Positions 51,508 through 61,245 of a stretch of DNA of 64,000 bases are shown here, in pieces; position 1 is the first letter of the stretch, and the number at the start of each line of letters is the position of its first letter. This DNA is from Streptomyces californicus (GTDB lineage Bacteria > Actinomycetota > Actinomycetes > Streptomycetales > Streptomycetaceae). The notes under the pieces were generated by a model. That model was not told the origin of the DNA. It did not search any database and worked only from the letters and a program-made list of their open reading frames with translations. The stretch is from positions 186,001 through 250,000 of the forward strand of contig NZ_JNZZ01000002.1 in NCBI RefSeq assembly GCF_000717645.1, written 5' to 3'. Made by a program: the position numbers and the translations under genes.

Positions 51508-52500
51508 GTGTCGAGCTTCGGCTACCCGCCCGTGCGGGCGATCGGACGCGGGGCGGCCTGGTACCGGGGGGACTGCCATGTCCATTCGATCCACTCGGAC
51601 GGGGAGCTCACCCCCGAGGAACTGGCCGTCCGGGCCCGCGCGTCCGGACTCGACTTCATCGCGACGACGGAGCACAACGCGCCCGCCGCCCCGGGCGCCT
51701 GGGGGCATCTGGCCGCCGACGACTTCTTGATCGTTCTCGGTGAGGAGGTGACCACGCGCACCGGGCACTGGCTCGCCCTGGGCCTTGGTCCCGGCGATGT
51801 CGTCGGCTGGGACCACCGGCCGGGGGACGGGCGGGTGGACGCCTGCCTGGAGCAGGTGCACCGGGCCGGTGGCCTCTGTGTCGTCGCGCATCCGCACGCG
51901 CCCTACCCCTCGGGCGACTTCGCCTTCCCGCTCGCCGGCTTCGACGCGGTGGAGGTGTGGAACGGGCTGTGGGCCTCGGACCGGCCCTGGAACGCCGACA
52001 ACGAGGCGGCTCTGACCGCGTGGGGGCGGAGTCTCGCGGCGGGGCTCCGCGCGGGCTCCTGGCGACCGGCGGTGGGCAACAGCGACGCCCATCTGGACGG
52101 GCAGATCGGCAGTCCTCAGACCGTGGTCCTCGCCGAGGAGCTGAGCACCGGGGCGGTCCTGGCCGGCATCCGGACGGGCCGCTGCTGGATCGCCGAGTCG
52201 GCGGACGTGGACGTGTCGTTCACCGCCCGTGCCGACGGTCGCGTCGCCAAAGTGGGGGAGCGGCTCGCGACACGCGGTGAACGGGTGCGTGTTCACGTGG
52301 TGGTACGGGGCGTGCCGGCGGGGACCGTCCGTATCCTCACCGACCGGGGTGAGGCCCACCACGCTTCCCTCCCGGGCCGCGGAGCGGGAACGGTGCGGTG
52401 GACCACGACCGCGGGGGACTCGGCGTACGTCCGCGTCGAGGTCCGCCGTCCCCACGACGGGCACATGGCCGCCCTGACCAATCCGATCTCCCTCGACTGA
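51508..52500 (+). CDS. PHP-domain metal-dependent phosphoesterase (CehA/McbA-like)
   Basis: 330 aa from a GTG with GGGAGGAG 5 nt upstream. PHP motifs: GDCHVHSIHSDG (metal ligands), IATTEHN, VVAHPHAPYP and GNSDAH. The C-terminal about 100 residues form a beta-sandwich-like domain (TARADGRVAKVGERLATRGERVRVHVVV), usual in CehA/McbA hydrolases. No signal peptide, so the enzyme is cytoplasmic as predicted. It would hydrolyse a phosphate or carbamate ester; substrate unknown. Confidence 0.9.
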   Translation: MSSFGYPPVRAIGRGAAWYRGDCHVHSIHSDGELTPEELAVRARASGLDFIATTEHNAPAAPGAWGHLAADDFLIVLGEEVTTRTGHWLALGLGPGDVVGWDHRPGDGRVDACLEQVHRAGGLCVVAHPHAPYPSGDFAFPLAGFDAVEVWNGLWASDRPWNADNEAALTAWGRSLAAGLRAGSWRPAVGNSDAHLDGQIGSPQTVVLAEELSTGAVLAGIRTGRCWIAESADVDVSFTARADGRVAKVGERLATRGERVRVHVVVRGVPAGTVRILTDRGEAHHASLPGRGAGTVRWTTTAGDSAYVRVEVRRPHDGHMAALTNPISLD

Positions 52501-52541
52501 CCGCTCGTCCCCGCCGCTCCTCCGCGCCCCGGCTTCGGCCG

Positions 52542-52612
52542 CCGCCCTCGCCCGGGATCGCTTCGCCGTCCGCGCGGCGGGGGCGCGTGCGGGCGGGGCC
52601 GGGCGAGGGCGG
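52542..52612. terminator. Inverted repeat between convergent PHP and acyl-CoA dehydrogenase genes
   Basis: Perfect 14-bp arms (CCGCCCTCGCCCGG and its complement) separated by 43 bases that contain a smaller G/C stem. Positioned to stop transcription from both sides. Confidence 0.65.
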
Positions 52613-52639
52613 TCCGCCGGTGCGGTGGCCGCCGCGCGC

Positions 52640-53854
<1,215 letters not shown>

Positions 53855-53858
53855 GACC

Positions 53859-54332
53859 TCACGCCTTCGGGATGTCGAAGTAGCGGGTCAGACCGGACGC
53901 GAGGCCGACGTCGCCGGCCACCTTCAGCTTGCGCATCATGAACATGGTGACCGGATTGCCGTTGCCGGAGACCAGTTTGAGGAACTCCGCGTCGCCCATC
54001 ACCAGGGTGGTGCGGGGTTCGGCGTCGGACCGGCCGGGGGTGACCTCGCAGGCGCCGTCCGCTATCGCGGTCTCGTAGACGGCGTCGCTCTCACCGGTGA
54101 CCTTCCAGCGGATCAGCGCGGTGAGGCCGCCGGCCGCCTCCGGCCGGAACTGCTGCTTCATCCGGCCGAAGACCTCGCCGAGGATCCGGGTGCGCAGTTC
54201 CCCGCGCATGACCTCGGCGATCTGCTGGGCGGACAGGCCCTTGACGATCCGGGCGAACTCCTCGGGGGAGACCGCCGCGAAGTCGAGCCGGGCCAGGTCG
54301 TCGGTGAGCTTGCCGCTGCTGGTTCCGTCCAC
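53859..54332 (-). CDS. SCP2 sterol-carrier-like protein
   Basis: 157 aa from a GTG with AAGGA 7 nt upstream. The C-terminal SCP2 fold (about 55-152) reads TALIRWKVTG, YETAIADGACEV, PRTTLVMGDAEFLKLVSG and KVAGDVGLASGLTRYF, the hydrophobic lipid tunnel of the family. A helical N-terminus (SPEEFARIVKGLSAQQIAEVM) precedes. It should bind a fatty acyl or sterol ligand and hand it to the dehydrogenase encoded next. Confidence 0.93.
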   Translation of the reverse strand: MDGTSSGKLTDDLARLDFAAVSPEEFARIVKGLSAQQIAEVMRGELRTRILGEVFGRMKQQFRPEAAGGLTALIRWKVTGESDAVYETAIADGACEVTPGRSDAEPRTTLVMGDAEFLKLVSGNGNPVTMFMMRKLKVAGDVGLASGLTRYFDIPKA

Positions 54333-54339
54333 GCCGAAT

Positions 54340-54373
54340 CCTTACTCCGAAGTAAACTTACTTTGGAGTAAGG
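54340..54373. promoter_or_regulatory. 34-bp double-dyad operator of the SCP2/acyl-CoA dehydrogenase operon
   Basis: Two tandem 14-bp dyads, TTACT-N4-AGTAA at 54342-54355 and 54358-54371 (centres 16 bp apart), nested in a larger inverted repeat with 16-bp arms and one mismatch. It ends 8 bases before the GTG, in AT-rich DNA that stands out. Binding of two regulator dimers is the obvious reading; no TetR or MarR gene is adjacent. Confidence 0.8.
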
Positions 54374-54461
54374 TACGGGCAGTCGTCATCGCCCCGCAAG
54401 GGCCGCCGGGCCGGGCCCCGCCGCTCTCCCGGCGGGTGCGCCGGGCGTGCCTCGGCGGTGG

Positions 54462-54725
54462 TCAGAAGGGTGAGTCCGGCAGGACGGCGAGGTGGGGGTG
54501 GTGCGCGGCCAGCACCTTGTTGGCACGGGCGAGTTCGGACAGCGCCTGCTCGCGGTCGGCCTGGTCCTCCACTCCCATCCGGGGGCCGCGGAACCTGCGG
54601 ACCTCGCGGGCCGCGCAGTCGGCGTCGAACTCCGCCTGGAGGATGTGCGGCGGGATGCACGAGCCGATCAGTGCGGCGACCCGGTCCGGGATCGGCACGG
54701 GGACGAGGAGGTGCGAGGCGGTCAT
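54462..54725 (-). CDS. Small conserved hypothetical protein
   Basis: 87 aa from the ATG at 54725 with GAGAGGG upstream. It reads as a soluble protein: PDRVAALIGSCIPPHILQAEFDADCAAREVRRFRG, a helical segment EQALSELARANKVLAA and an end AVLPDSPF. No recognised domain. It lies between the PucR regulator and the SCP2 operon. Confidence 0.65.
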   Translation of the reverse strand: MTASHLLVPVPIPDRVAALIGSCIPPHILQAEFDADCAAREVRRFRGPRMGVEDQADREQALSELARANKVLAAHHPHLAVLPDSPF

Positions 54726-54920
54726 CGGGTCCCTCTCGGGGGTCGGCCAGGAGGCGGTGCGGGGCCCGCCGCATGATGGGCGGCAGGTCCCCTCCTGTCT
54801 ACGGGACGAGGTTCCGGGTTTCTCGCCGGATACGTCTCCGTGTCGCAACCGTTTGGGACTGACCGTCTCTTTCGCGTTACGCGCCGGTAAGTTGACCGAT
54901 CGCGCCGGACGTGATCCGGA

Positions 54921-56135
54921 TCAGGGGGACGTGCCGGTGGCGCGGGAGCGCAGGCGCAGCGCCCGCAGCACCGCCTCGGTGGCGAAACGGCTCTCGGGGT
55001 CGACGAGTTGATCGCCGAAGATGGTCTCCAGGCTGCGCATGCGGTAGCGCACCGTCTGCGGATGGACGTCCAGCAGCGCGCCCATCTGCGCGGCGGTGCC
55101 CCGGGTGTCGAGCCAGATCCGCAGCGTCTCGACCAGCCGTTCCCGGCGGGTGGTGCTGATCCCCGCGACGGCGGCCAACTCCCGCTGGGCCAGCTGGTCC
55201 AGGAGAGCGGGGTCGGAGAGCAGCCACAGGGTGGTGAGGTGGTCCTCGCAGCGGATCAGCGGGGCGTCGTCGATCACGCCCGAGTCGACGAGCTCCAGGA
55301 CCCGGCGGGCCCAGCGGATCGACTCGCAGGCCAGGGCCGCGGGGACGGTCAGCCCGATCGCCGCGCGGGTGCCGGGAAGGGCCTGCTCCAGCATGGATCT
55401 TCGGGCGTCGGTCATCGGACCGGGGATGAGCAGGTGCGGCTGCGGGGCGCTGAGGTCGACGAGCAGATCGCGGTCGGCGCGGAGCCGGTCCAGTTCCGCC
55501 GGGGCGCGTACGGCGATCAGGGTCACCTCCTTCGGCAGCGGCCACGCCACCTGCTCGCAGAGCTCCGCGATGGCGCTGCCGGGGGAGGGGCGCCCGGCGA
55601 GGATGAGGTGGAGCAGCCGGCGGCGCAGTGCCTCGCTGTGCTCGCCGGACTGGGACTGCACCTCCAGGAAGCCCTCCCGGGAAAGCGATTCCAGTTCGTC
55701 GACGTAGGCGAAGAGCGCGTCGGCGAAGCTCAGCATCAGGGTGGGGGAGAGGTGGTAGCTCTGGCCGACCTTCTTCGCCCGCCGCAACGCCACCCGCGCG
55801 CCCAGCCGGTACGCCCCCTGGAGGGTGTCCATGCTCCGGCCCTCGTACGCCTCGAACCGTCCGAAGCGCCGGCACATGTCGTCGCGGAGCGCGGTGGAGG
55901 AGGTCGGTTCGGCCACCAGGTCGACGAACGAGGAGAGGCTCTGCTCCACGCCCACCCGGATGGCCTGGCCGTTCGGCCCGTCGAGCAGCCGGGCGTATTC
56001 CGGATACGCCCGGGTGACCTCGACGCCGATTTCCTTGATGAGGCTCGGCAGTTCGGGCCGCATGATCGCCGCGAATTCCTGAGGGAGGGGCCCCAGGGGG
56101 TCGTCGGTATCCAGCGGCTGTATGAGTTGTGCCAT
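54921..56135 (-). CDS. PucR-type transcriptional regulator (HTH_30, RsbRD-like N-terminus)
   Basis: 404 aa from the ATG at 56135 with AAGGGGA 6 nt upstream. Residues about 20-150 are helical (PEYARLLDGPNGQAIRVGVEQSLSSFVDLV, RLGARVALRRAKKV), like the RsbRD N-terminal domain. A central GGDEF-like part (about 180-300) is followed by the C-terminal PucR helix-turn-helix (ETLRIWLDTRGTAAQMGALLDVHPQTVRYRMRSLETIFG). It is divergent from the exported-protein and mce genes and probably controls them. Confidence 0.9.
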   Translation of the reverse strand: MAQLIQPLDTDDPLGPLPQEFAAIMRPELPSLIKEIGVEVTRAYPEYARLLDGPNGQAIRVGVEQSLSSFVDLVAEPTSSTALRDDMCRRFGRFEAYEGRSMDTLQGAYRLGARVALRRAKKVGQSYHLSPTLMLSFADALFAYVDELESLSREGFLEVQSQSGEHSEALRRRLLHLILAGRPSPGSAIAELCEQVAWPLPKEVTLIAVRAPAELDRLRADRDLLVDLSAPQPHLLIPGPMTDARRSMLEQALPGTRAAIGLTVPAALACESIRWARRVLELVDSGVIDDAPLIRCEDHLTTLWLLSDPALLDQLAQRELAAVAGISTTRRERLVETLRIWLDTRGTAAQMGALLDVHPQTVRYRMRSLETIFGDQLVDPESRFATEAVLRALRLRSRATGTSP

Positions 56136-56934
56136 GACAAGTCCCCTTGCTCTCGGCGCCCGGTGGTGGGGTGAGACGGTGGGGGGAAAGCGCTCCCACG
56201 AACCGACAGGTGCGTACCAAGTCCGCGACGAAGATAGACCAAGTGGCAGGCAGTGCACACCACTTGGGCAAGATCGACGTGCAGGGGCCACACATCTGGA
56301 CCGCGCTGTGCGACTTCCGTGCAGGTCGGACGGTACTGCGCGCTTTCGGACAATGAATTTCGGCCGTCTGCTCCGGTGGTGACAACAAACCCGTTTCGCT
56401 CTCCCGGAGGTGTTTCCTCTGGGCCGGTTGGAGCGCCTGCCGATTCCCGGGGCGGGCGGCTCACCACGGAGAACCCGGGGTAACCGTCGTGTCGGGGCGG
56501 GCATTTCCGGCCGCTTGGCTGATTCGCAGAGCATGGGCCGCTGAGCGGAGGCGGGAGTTCCGCGACGGCCGGCCCGGGCGGGCCGGCTGCGCGCCGGGCG
56601 CGGGTCCCCGGCCTACGGTGTGCAATTCCCGGGCCGGGGGTGCGCATTCCGTGACAAGGGTCCGGTGTCCCGATGCTCATTTCCGGATCAAAAAGAAGGT
56701 GCTGGAAAGAATCTTAGACGGACGGATTGTGTCGCCCTGTTTCCCGCGAGTAACATCACGCCTCGATCAATTCGGTCACAAAATCTGCCCGAAATTTGAT
56801 GCTCAGATCCTCCGCCCCCGGGCCCACCCGAGGCCCTGTCACCGTCGACGGTCGTCACGGTGCGGGCATGCGTTGCAGAACCGCCCACCTTTCGTGTACG
56901 AGGCCGCGCCCCAGCGGCCGACAGAGGGGACGAC
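56136..56934. other. 799-base control region between the PucR and exported-protein genes
   Basis: No credible gene on either strand. The stretch has an AT-rich patch around 56690-56800 (GGATCAAAAAGAAGG and AATTTGATGC), likely promoter and leader of the first exported-protein gene, and a G-rich ribosome site (AGAGGGGAC) before 56935. I find no perfect long palindrome. Confidence 0.55.
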
Positions 56935-57870
56935 ATGAGATCCGTTTCCAATCGAACCCGCGTAGGTCTGCTCGCGGCGCTCACGGCGTTCGGCGCGGTG
57001 CTCTCCACCAGCTCGGCCACCGCCGCCACCCAGCTCAACGGCGACTGGGCGCCCTTCGACCGCTGCCCGGTCGACGCGCCCGCCATGCTGGCCGCGGACG
57101 GCATCAACACCATCGCCACCTGCGTATCCTCCGGCTCGGCCTCCGGGTCGATCACCCTGGGCAAGTCGCACGTTCCCACCGGCAACACCGATCTGCAGCT
57201 CGGCGTCATCCAGCGCCCCGACGGCACCACCTCGCTGGTGGCTCCGCCCGAGGGGGCGCTGACCGCGGACCCGGCGGAGATCCCGGGCGGGCTCCTCGGG
57301 CTGATGTGTCCCAGCGGTATTCCGGTGGTCTCGGGAATCTGCCGGCAGTTGACGGACAACAATCTGAACCGCGTCACGGCCACCATCGAACCGGCCGGAG
57401 CCCCCCGCGACTTCAATATGGCGGCGGCTTTCTCCACCGGTGAGCCCATTCTCACCATCCCGGTCCGCATCCACCTCAAGAATCCGTTCCTGGGTGACAA
57501 GTGCTACATCGGGACCACCGCCGAACCGGTGCTCCTGAAGCCGCAGAACGCGACGGCTCCGACCCTCTCGCTCCAGCGCTTCTCCGCCGACGGGACGCCG
57601 AACGACGACGAGGGCGAGATGGGGCGCTACACCTTCGACGGCGCGGACCAGAGCGACACCGCGTTCGCCGTCCCGGGAGCCAGCGGCTGCGGTGCCGGCC
57701 TCCTGAACTGGGCCGTGAACCTCAAGACCGGACTCCCGTCGGCCTCCGGCAAGAACAGCGTGAAGCTGAACTCCACCACCACCTACTTCGGCAGCCCCTA
57801 CGACCCCGCCGGCCTCGCGCCGAACGAGGGCCGGAAGCTGTCCGAGTTCTGGCACTCCGCGAAGCGGTAG
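56935..57870 (+). CDS. Secreted protein of unknown function
   Basis: 311 aa. Signal peptide about 1-32 (RTRVGLLAALTAFGAVLS, cleavage after ATAA). The mature protein is beta-rich with several cysteines likely paired outside (FDRCPVD, IATCVSS, GLMCPSGIPVVSGICRQL, DKCYIG, GCGAGL). No catalytic motif or anchor is recognised. It is the first of three exported-protein genes leading to the mce operon, suggesting a surface lipid-handling role by association only. Confidence 0.8.
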   Translation: MRSVSNRTRVGLLAALTAFGAVLSTSSATAATQLNGDWAPFDRCPVDAPAMLAADGINTIATCVSSGSASGSITLGKSHVPTGNTDLQLGVIQRPDGTTSLVAPPEGALTADPAEIPGGLLGLMCPSGIPVVSGICRQLTDNNLNRVTATIEPAGAPRDFNMAAAFSTGEPILTIPVRIHLKNPFLGDKCYIGTTAEPVLLKPQNATAPTLSLQRFSADGTPNDDEGEMGRYTFDGADQSDTAFAVPGASGCGAGLLNWAVNLKTGLPSASGKNSVKLNSTTTYFGSPYDPAGLAPNEGRKLSEFWHSAKR

Positions 57871-57919
57871 GCCGCCCTCCGACACGAGGAGGTGACGCGG
57901 GATCCACCCCGCGAGTCCC

Positions 57920-57952
57920 GGTCCGCGCGTCGTAAGCCGCCGTCCGCGGACC
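57920..57952 (+). terminator. Weak hairpin after the first exported-protein gene
   Basis: GGTCCGCG and CGCGGACC, 8-bp arms with a 17-nt loop, in the 183-base gap before the next exported-protein gene. Could end transcription or be fortuitous. Confidence 0.3.
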
Positions 57953-58053
57953 CCGAGCGTGCCGCACCGTCCGGCACCGCCAGGTACAGCGCAGCCGTCT
58001 CTCCACTCACGTTCAGTCCATTCCCCAACGGGACGAGAAAAGGGAGTACCCCC

Positions 58054-58716
58054 ATGTTCAAGCGAACCGGTGTTCTGACCGCGATCGGCGCCGCCGCGGC
58101 ATCCGTGGTGCTGGCGGCCCCGTCGGCCGTCGCCGCGCCGACCAGCTGGACGATCACCCCGACCGGCAACTTCAGCGGCAGCGCCGGGGTGACGGTCCTG
58201 ACCGACAACAACGGCAACAAGATCCAGTGCGCGTCCTCGGCCGCCTCGGGCAACGCGCCGACCTCCCCGGTTGCCGGCAGCCCGGCCAAGCTCGCGAACA
58301 TCTCGGCGATCTCGTTCAACTCGCCGTGCACCGGGCCGTTCAGCTCCACCTGGACCGTGACCACCACGACCGCGCCGCCGTGGGAGATCTGGGGCCTGGA
58401 CTACGCGGCGGGCGCCGGCACCAACTCCACGGGCCAGGTGACCGGTGAGATCCGTGCGATCAAGGCGAAGGTGACCGGGACCAGCGTCCTCGGCCCCTGC
58501 ACCTTCAACGTCACCGGCAAGGTGGCCGCCAAGTACAACAACCCCTCCACCGGCGGCAGCAACGGCACCCTGAACACGGCGGGCGGCGGGCTCACCCTCG
58601 CCATCTCCGGCAAGACCGGCGGCGGCTGCGGCATCGTCGGCACCACCGCCAGCTTCCAGGGTCTGTACACCATCGTCAGCGCGGCGACGGGCAAGTCCCC
58701 GGTCATCAGCGGCTGA
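58054..58716 (+). CDS. Secreted beta-rich protein of unknown function
   Basis: 220 aa from an ATG with AGGGAG upstream. Signal peptide about 1-28 (TAIGAAAASVVLAAPSAVAA). The mature chain is Gly/Ser/Thr-rich with regularly spaced strands and four cysteines (KIQCASS, NSPCTGP, LGPCTFN, GGGCGIV) that could form two disulphides. No anchor. Resembles actinomycete surface beta proteins in composition but I cannot name a family. Confidence 0.78.
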   Translation: MFKRTGVLTAIGAAAASVVLAAPSAVAAPTSWTITPTGNFSGSAGVTVLTDNNGNKIQCASSAASGNAPTSPVAGSPAKLANISAISFNSPCTGPFSSTWTVTTTTAPPWEIWGLDYAAGAGTNSTGQVTGEIRAIKAKVTGTSVLGPCTFNVTGKVAAKYNNPSTGGSNGTLNTAGGGLTLAISGKTGGGCGIVGTTASFQGLYTIVSAATGKSPVISG

Positions 58717-59176
58717 TCCAGCGCCGATGACGGGCCGCACCACCTGAACGTCGTGCCCGGCCGTGCGCACCCGACGGCCGGGCACGACCACGCCAGGACC
58801 CGCCGCAGTCCCCGACCCCGGCGGCATGTTCCGAGGAACACCCCGGGGACCGACCGCACGACGAGTGCCGTGCGGCCCCACCCGCCCCGCTTTCCACGCA
58901 CGTGTCGACAAGGTCCGCCGCGCCGGATTGTCACCGGATGCCAAAGTCCGCGCACCGGTGATCCGGACCCGGACCGGGCTCTTCCCAGGCGTCGGCGGCG
59001 TGCGTACCGTACCGGTCAGTAGGGGCCGTACGGAGCCCGGCCGGCCAGGTCGCGGCACGCCCCCGCCCGACGTCCGTCGGCGGCCCCGGGCCCGCCCGCT
59101 CAGCCGCCGCCCAGAACCGGACCCGCTCCACAGCCGCCCACCTCTGGGCCCACGCGCGCCGGAAGGACACATCCGT
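58717..59176. other. Intergenic region with terminator, no gene
   Basis: 460 bases. The first part holds the terminator at 58750-58788; the rest is GC-rich with no supported gene and no clear promoter. The ribosome site GGAAGGA precedes the next start at 59177. Confidence 0.55.
58750..58788 (+). terminator. Terminator after the second exported-protein gene
   Basis: Perfect 15-bp arms (GTCGTGCCCGGCCGT and its complement) with a 9-nt loop, 34 bases after the stop codon. Confidence 0.85.
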
Positions 59177-60676
59177 ATGACCGTCGATGCACGCACCGCG
59201 GCGAGACGACCGATCCACTGGGCCGTGGGAGGTGCGCTCGTCGTCGCCACCGCGCTCGTCCCCAGTGCCGAATCGGCCGCCGCGGAACAGAAGTCGGAGG
59301 TCGCCCTCCGCTACGCCTGCCCGCTCCCCTCCGGGACCGAGGAGGTGGACGTCGTCGTCTCGGCGGTGCTCCCCACCACGGCCCGCACCGGCGAGGAGAT
59401 CCGCCCCGAGAAGGTCTCCGTCGAGGTCGGCCTGCCCGCCACCTCGCTCACCCGGTTCCGCGACCTGGACGCCGCCACCCTGGCGGCCACCGCACGGCTC
59501 ACCGTCCGCAACGCGGTCGGCGACACGGCGGCCGACGCCTCCTGGCAGGAGCTGACCGCCGAGCCCGTACCGCTTCCGGAGCCCGGCGAAGGGGAGGGCG
59601 GTCTGACCCTGGCCGCGACCGGAGAGGTCCCGACGGTCGCCTTCGGCTCCCCCGGGCGGGCGACGCTGACCCCGGCCGAGCTGGCCCTCTCCCTCTCCTC
59701 GCGGACCGCGGACGGAGAGCCGACCACGCCCCCCGGCCTCGACGTCTCCTGCGAACCCGTCCCCGGGCAGGAATCCGAACTGGCCGCCGTGGACATCCGC
59801 GGCGACGAGGACCCCGCCTCACCCGCGCCCACGCCCGGCGGGAGCGACCCCGCACCGGAGCCGACCCCCGGCCGCCCGGCCGAGGGGCTGCCGCCCTCCG
59901 CCCGGGACAGGATCGACGACCTCACCGAGAAGCGGCTCGACGCCCTGGAGGACGACCCGGGCAGCTGCCCGATCGAGATCCCGCCCGAGTGGGTGATGAC
60001 CACCGCCGAGACGTACGCCGCGGGCTACGCCAACGCCGCCAAGCTGAACGGGGCGGCCGCGCTGGGCCCCGCCTTCATGAAGGTGGTGCTGAACAAGCGG
60101 TACATCAACGACTCCTGCGCCTCGACCGTCGACGTCAGCTCCGAGGTGAACTTCGACTACCAGGGCAAGCGCCAGCTCCCGCCGACGAAGGCCACGTTCC
60201 TCAGCTACGGATTCATGCCCACGACCGCGACCATGACGCTGGAACAGGTGGGCCCCCCGGCGGCCATCCACACCCACACGGTCACCAACACGCCGACCTA
60301 CCCGGAGGAGACCACGGTCACCGCCCAACTGGTCATGCGGCTCTCCGACGTCGAGGTGAACGGGGTGCCCCTGGACGTGGGCCCCGACTGCCGCACGGAG
60401 CGGCCCTTCGAACAGGTCCTGCGCGGATACGGCCAGAGCTATCCGCCGGCCGGGTACCTGGTGGCGTACGGCGGCACCCTGACCGGGTACGCCCACATCC
60501 CGCCGTTCACGGACTGCGGCGCGGACGAGGACCTCGACCCGATCTTCACCGCCGCCATCTCCAGCACCGGCAAGAAGGCCGACAACTACGCCAAGATGAC
60601 CCAGGCGCCCCTCTGCGTGGCCACCAACCCGGAAGGCCCCGACTGCCCGCCGCGGAAGCCGAAGCCCGAGAAGTGA
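59177..60676 (+). CDS. Exported DUF6801-like protein
   Basis: 499 aa. Signal peptide about 1-36 (WAVGGALVVATALVPS, then SAAA). Residues about 40-200 resemble DUF6801 (ALRYACPLP, VSVEVGLPATSLTRFRDLDAATLAATARLTV, GRATLTPAELALSL). A Pro-rich linker (about 215-245) leads to a C-terminal domain (about 270-490) with cysteines. DUF6801-type proteins are known near lipid or sterol loci of actinomycetes. It is not obviously membrane-anchored. It precedes the mce operon and is closed by a canonical terminator, so it is a separate transcript. Confidence 0.75.
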   Translation: MTVDARTAARRPIHWAVGGALVVATALVPSAESAAAEQKSEVALRYACPLPSGTEEVDVVVSAVLPTTARTGEEIRPEKVSVEVGLPATSLTRFRDLDAATLAATARLTVRNAVGDTAADASWQELTAEPVPLPEPGEGEGGLTLAATGEVPTVAFGSPGRATLTPAELALSLSSRTADGEPTTPPGLDVSCEPVPGQESELAAVDIRGDEDPASPAPTPGGSDPAPEPTPGRPAEGLPPSARDRIDDLTEKRLDALEDDPGSCPIEIPPEWVMTTAETYAAGYANAAKLNGAAALGPAFMKVVLNKRYINDSCASTVDVSSEVNFDYQGKRQLPPTKATFLSYGFMPTTATMTLEQVGPPAAIHTHTVTNTPTYPEETTVTAQLVMRLSDVEVNGVPLDVGPDCRTERPFEQVLRGYGQSYPPAGYLVAYGGTLTGYAHIPPFTDCGADEDLDPIFTAAISSTGKKADNYAKMTQAPLCVATNPEGPDCPPRKPKPEK

Positions 60677-60718
60677 GCGCGGCCGGCCGCAGGGCCACCG
60701 CCGGCTGAGAGACGAGTG

Positions 60719-60759
60719 AGCCCTTCCGGTTCCCCGGGGACCGGAAGGGCTCTTTTTTT
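60719..60759 (+). terminator. Canonical Rho-independent terminator
   Basis: AGCCCTTCCGGT and ACCGGAAGGGCT, perfect 12-bp arms around a TCCCCGGGG loop, followed by C and seven T residues. It isolates the DUF6801-like gene from the mce operon. Confidence 0.97.
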
Positions 60760-61034
60760 CCCGTCGGAGCGAAACCCCGCCGACGTGATTCCTCATCATC
60801 CGACAGGTTTGGGCGCCGGATTGCTCACCCGGCGATAAATCCGGGCCCCGTGCGAATTCTCGCCGAGGAAAATCTGTACCCAGTATTGCGAAGTCAGGTT
60901 ACCGGCCCGTAGCGTCCCAGACGTGCCGATCGAAAGCGCCTGCGCACCTGCTGGCGGGCACACTCCGGCCCGGTTCGCTCCGCTCCGGTCCGGGGGCACC
61001 CCGGTCGAGAAGCCCGGGGCCTTGCGCAGATTCC

Positions 61035-61072
61035 GACAAGGACGGGAACCGGCCTTGTCACTGAATGACAAG
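61035..61072. promoter_or_regulatory. Cluster of CTTGTC/GACAAG half-sites upstream of the mce operon
   Basis: GACAAGG near 61035, CCTTGTC at 61053-61059 and TGACAAG at 61066-61072. The last two form a perfect CTTGTCA-N5-TGACAAG inverted repeat, and the first two a second, longer-spaced one. Located about 175 bases before the mlaF-like start. A regulator site is likely. Confidence 0.55.
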
Positions 61073-61245
61073 TGATCAGAACAGACCTCCGCGTCCGTCG
61101 ATCTTCGCTGTTCAACGGCTTGCCGTGGCGGTTTCGGCGGACATAGCGTGCGCCTCCTGGTGCATGTGTGACGAGCCGCCATCGCTTTCAGCAGAGCCGG
61201 AGCGCCAACGATGAACACGTTCACCGTCATTTCGAGGGAGGGCCG

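Larger units (their letters stand above)
60677..61245. other. Control region of the mce operon
   Basis: 569 bases containing the terminator at 60719-60759 and then the likely mce promoter. The tract from about 60780 to 61245 is less GC-rich than coding DNA. It has no supported gene; the ribosome site GAGGGAGGG precedes the ATG at 61246. Confidence 0.6.
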
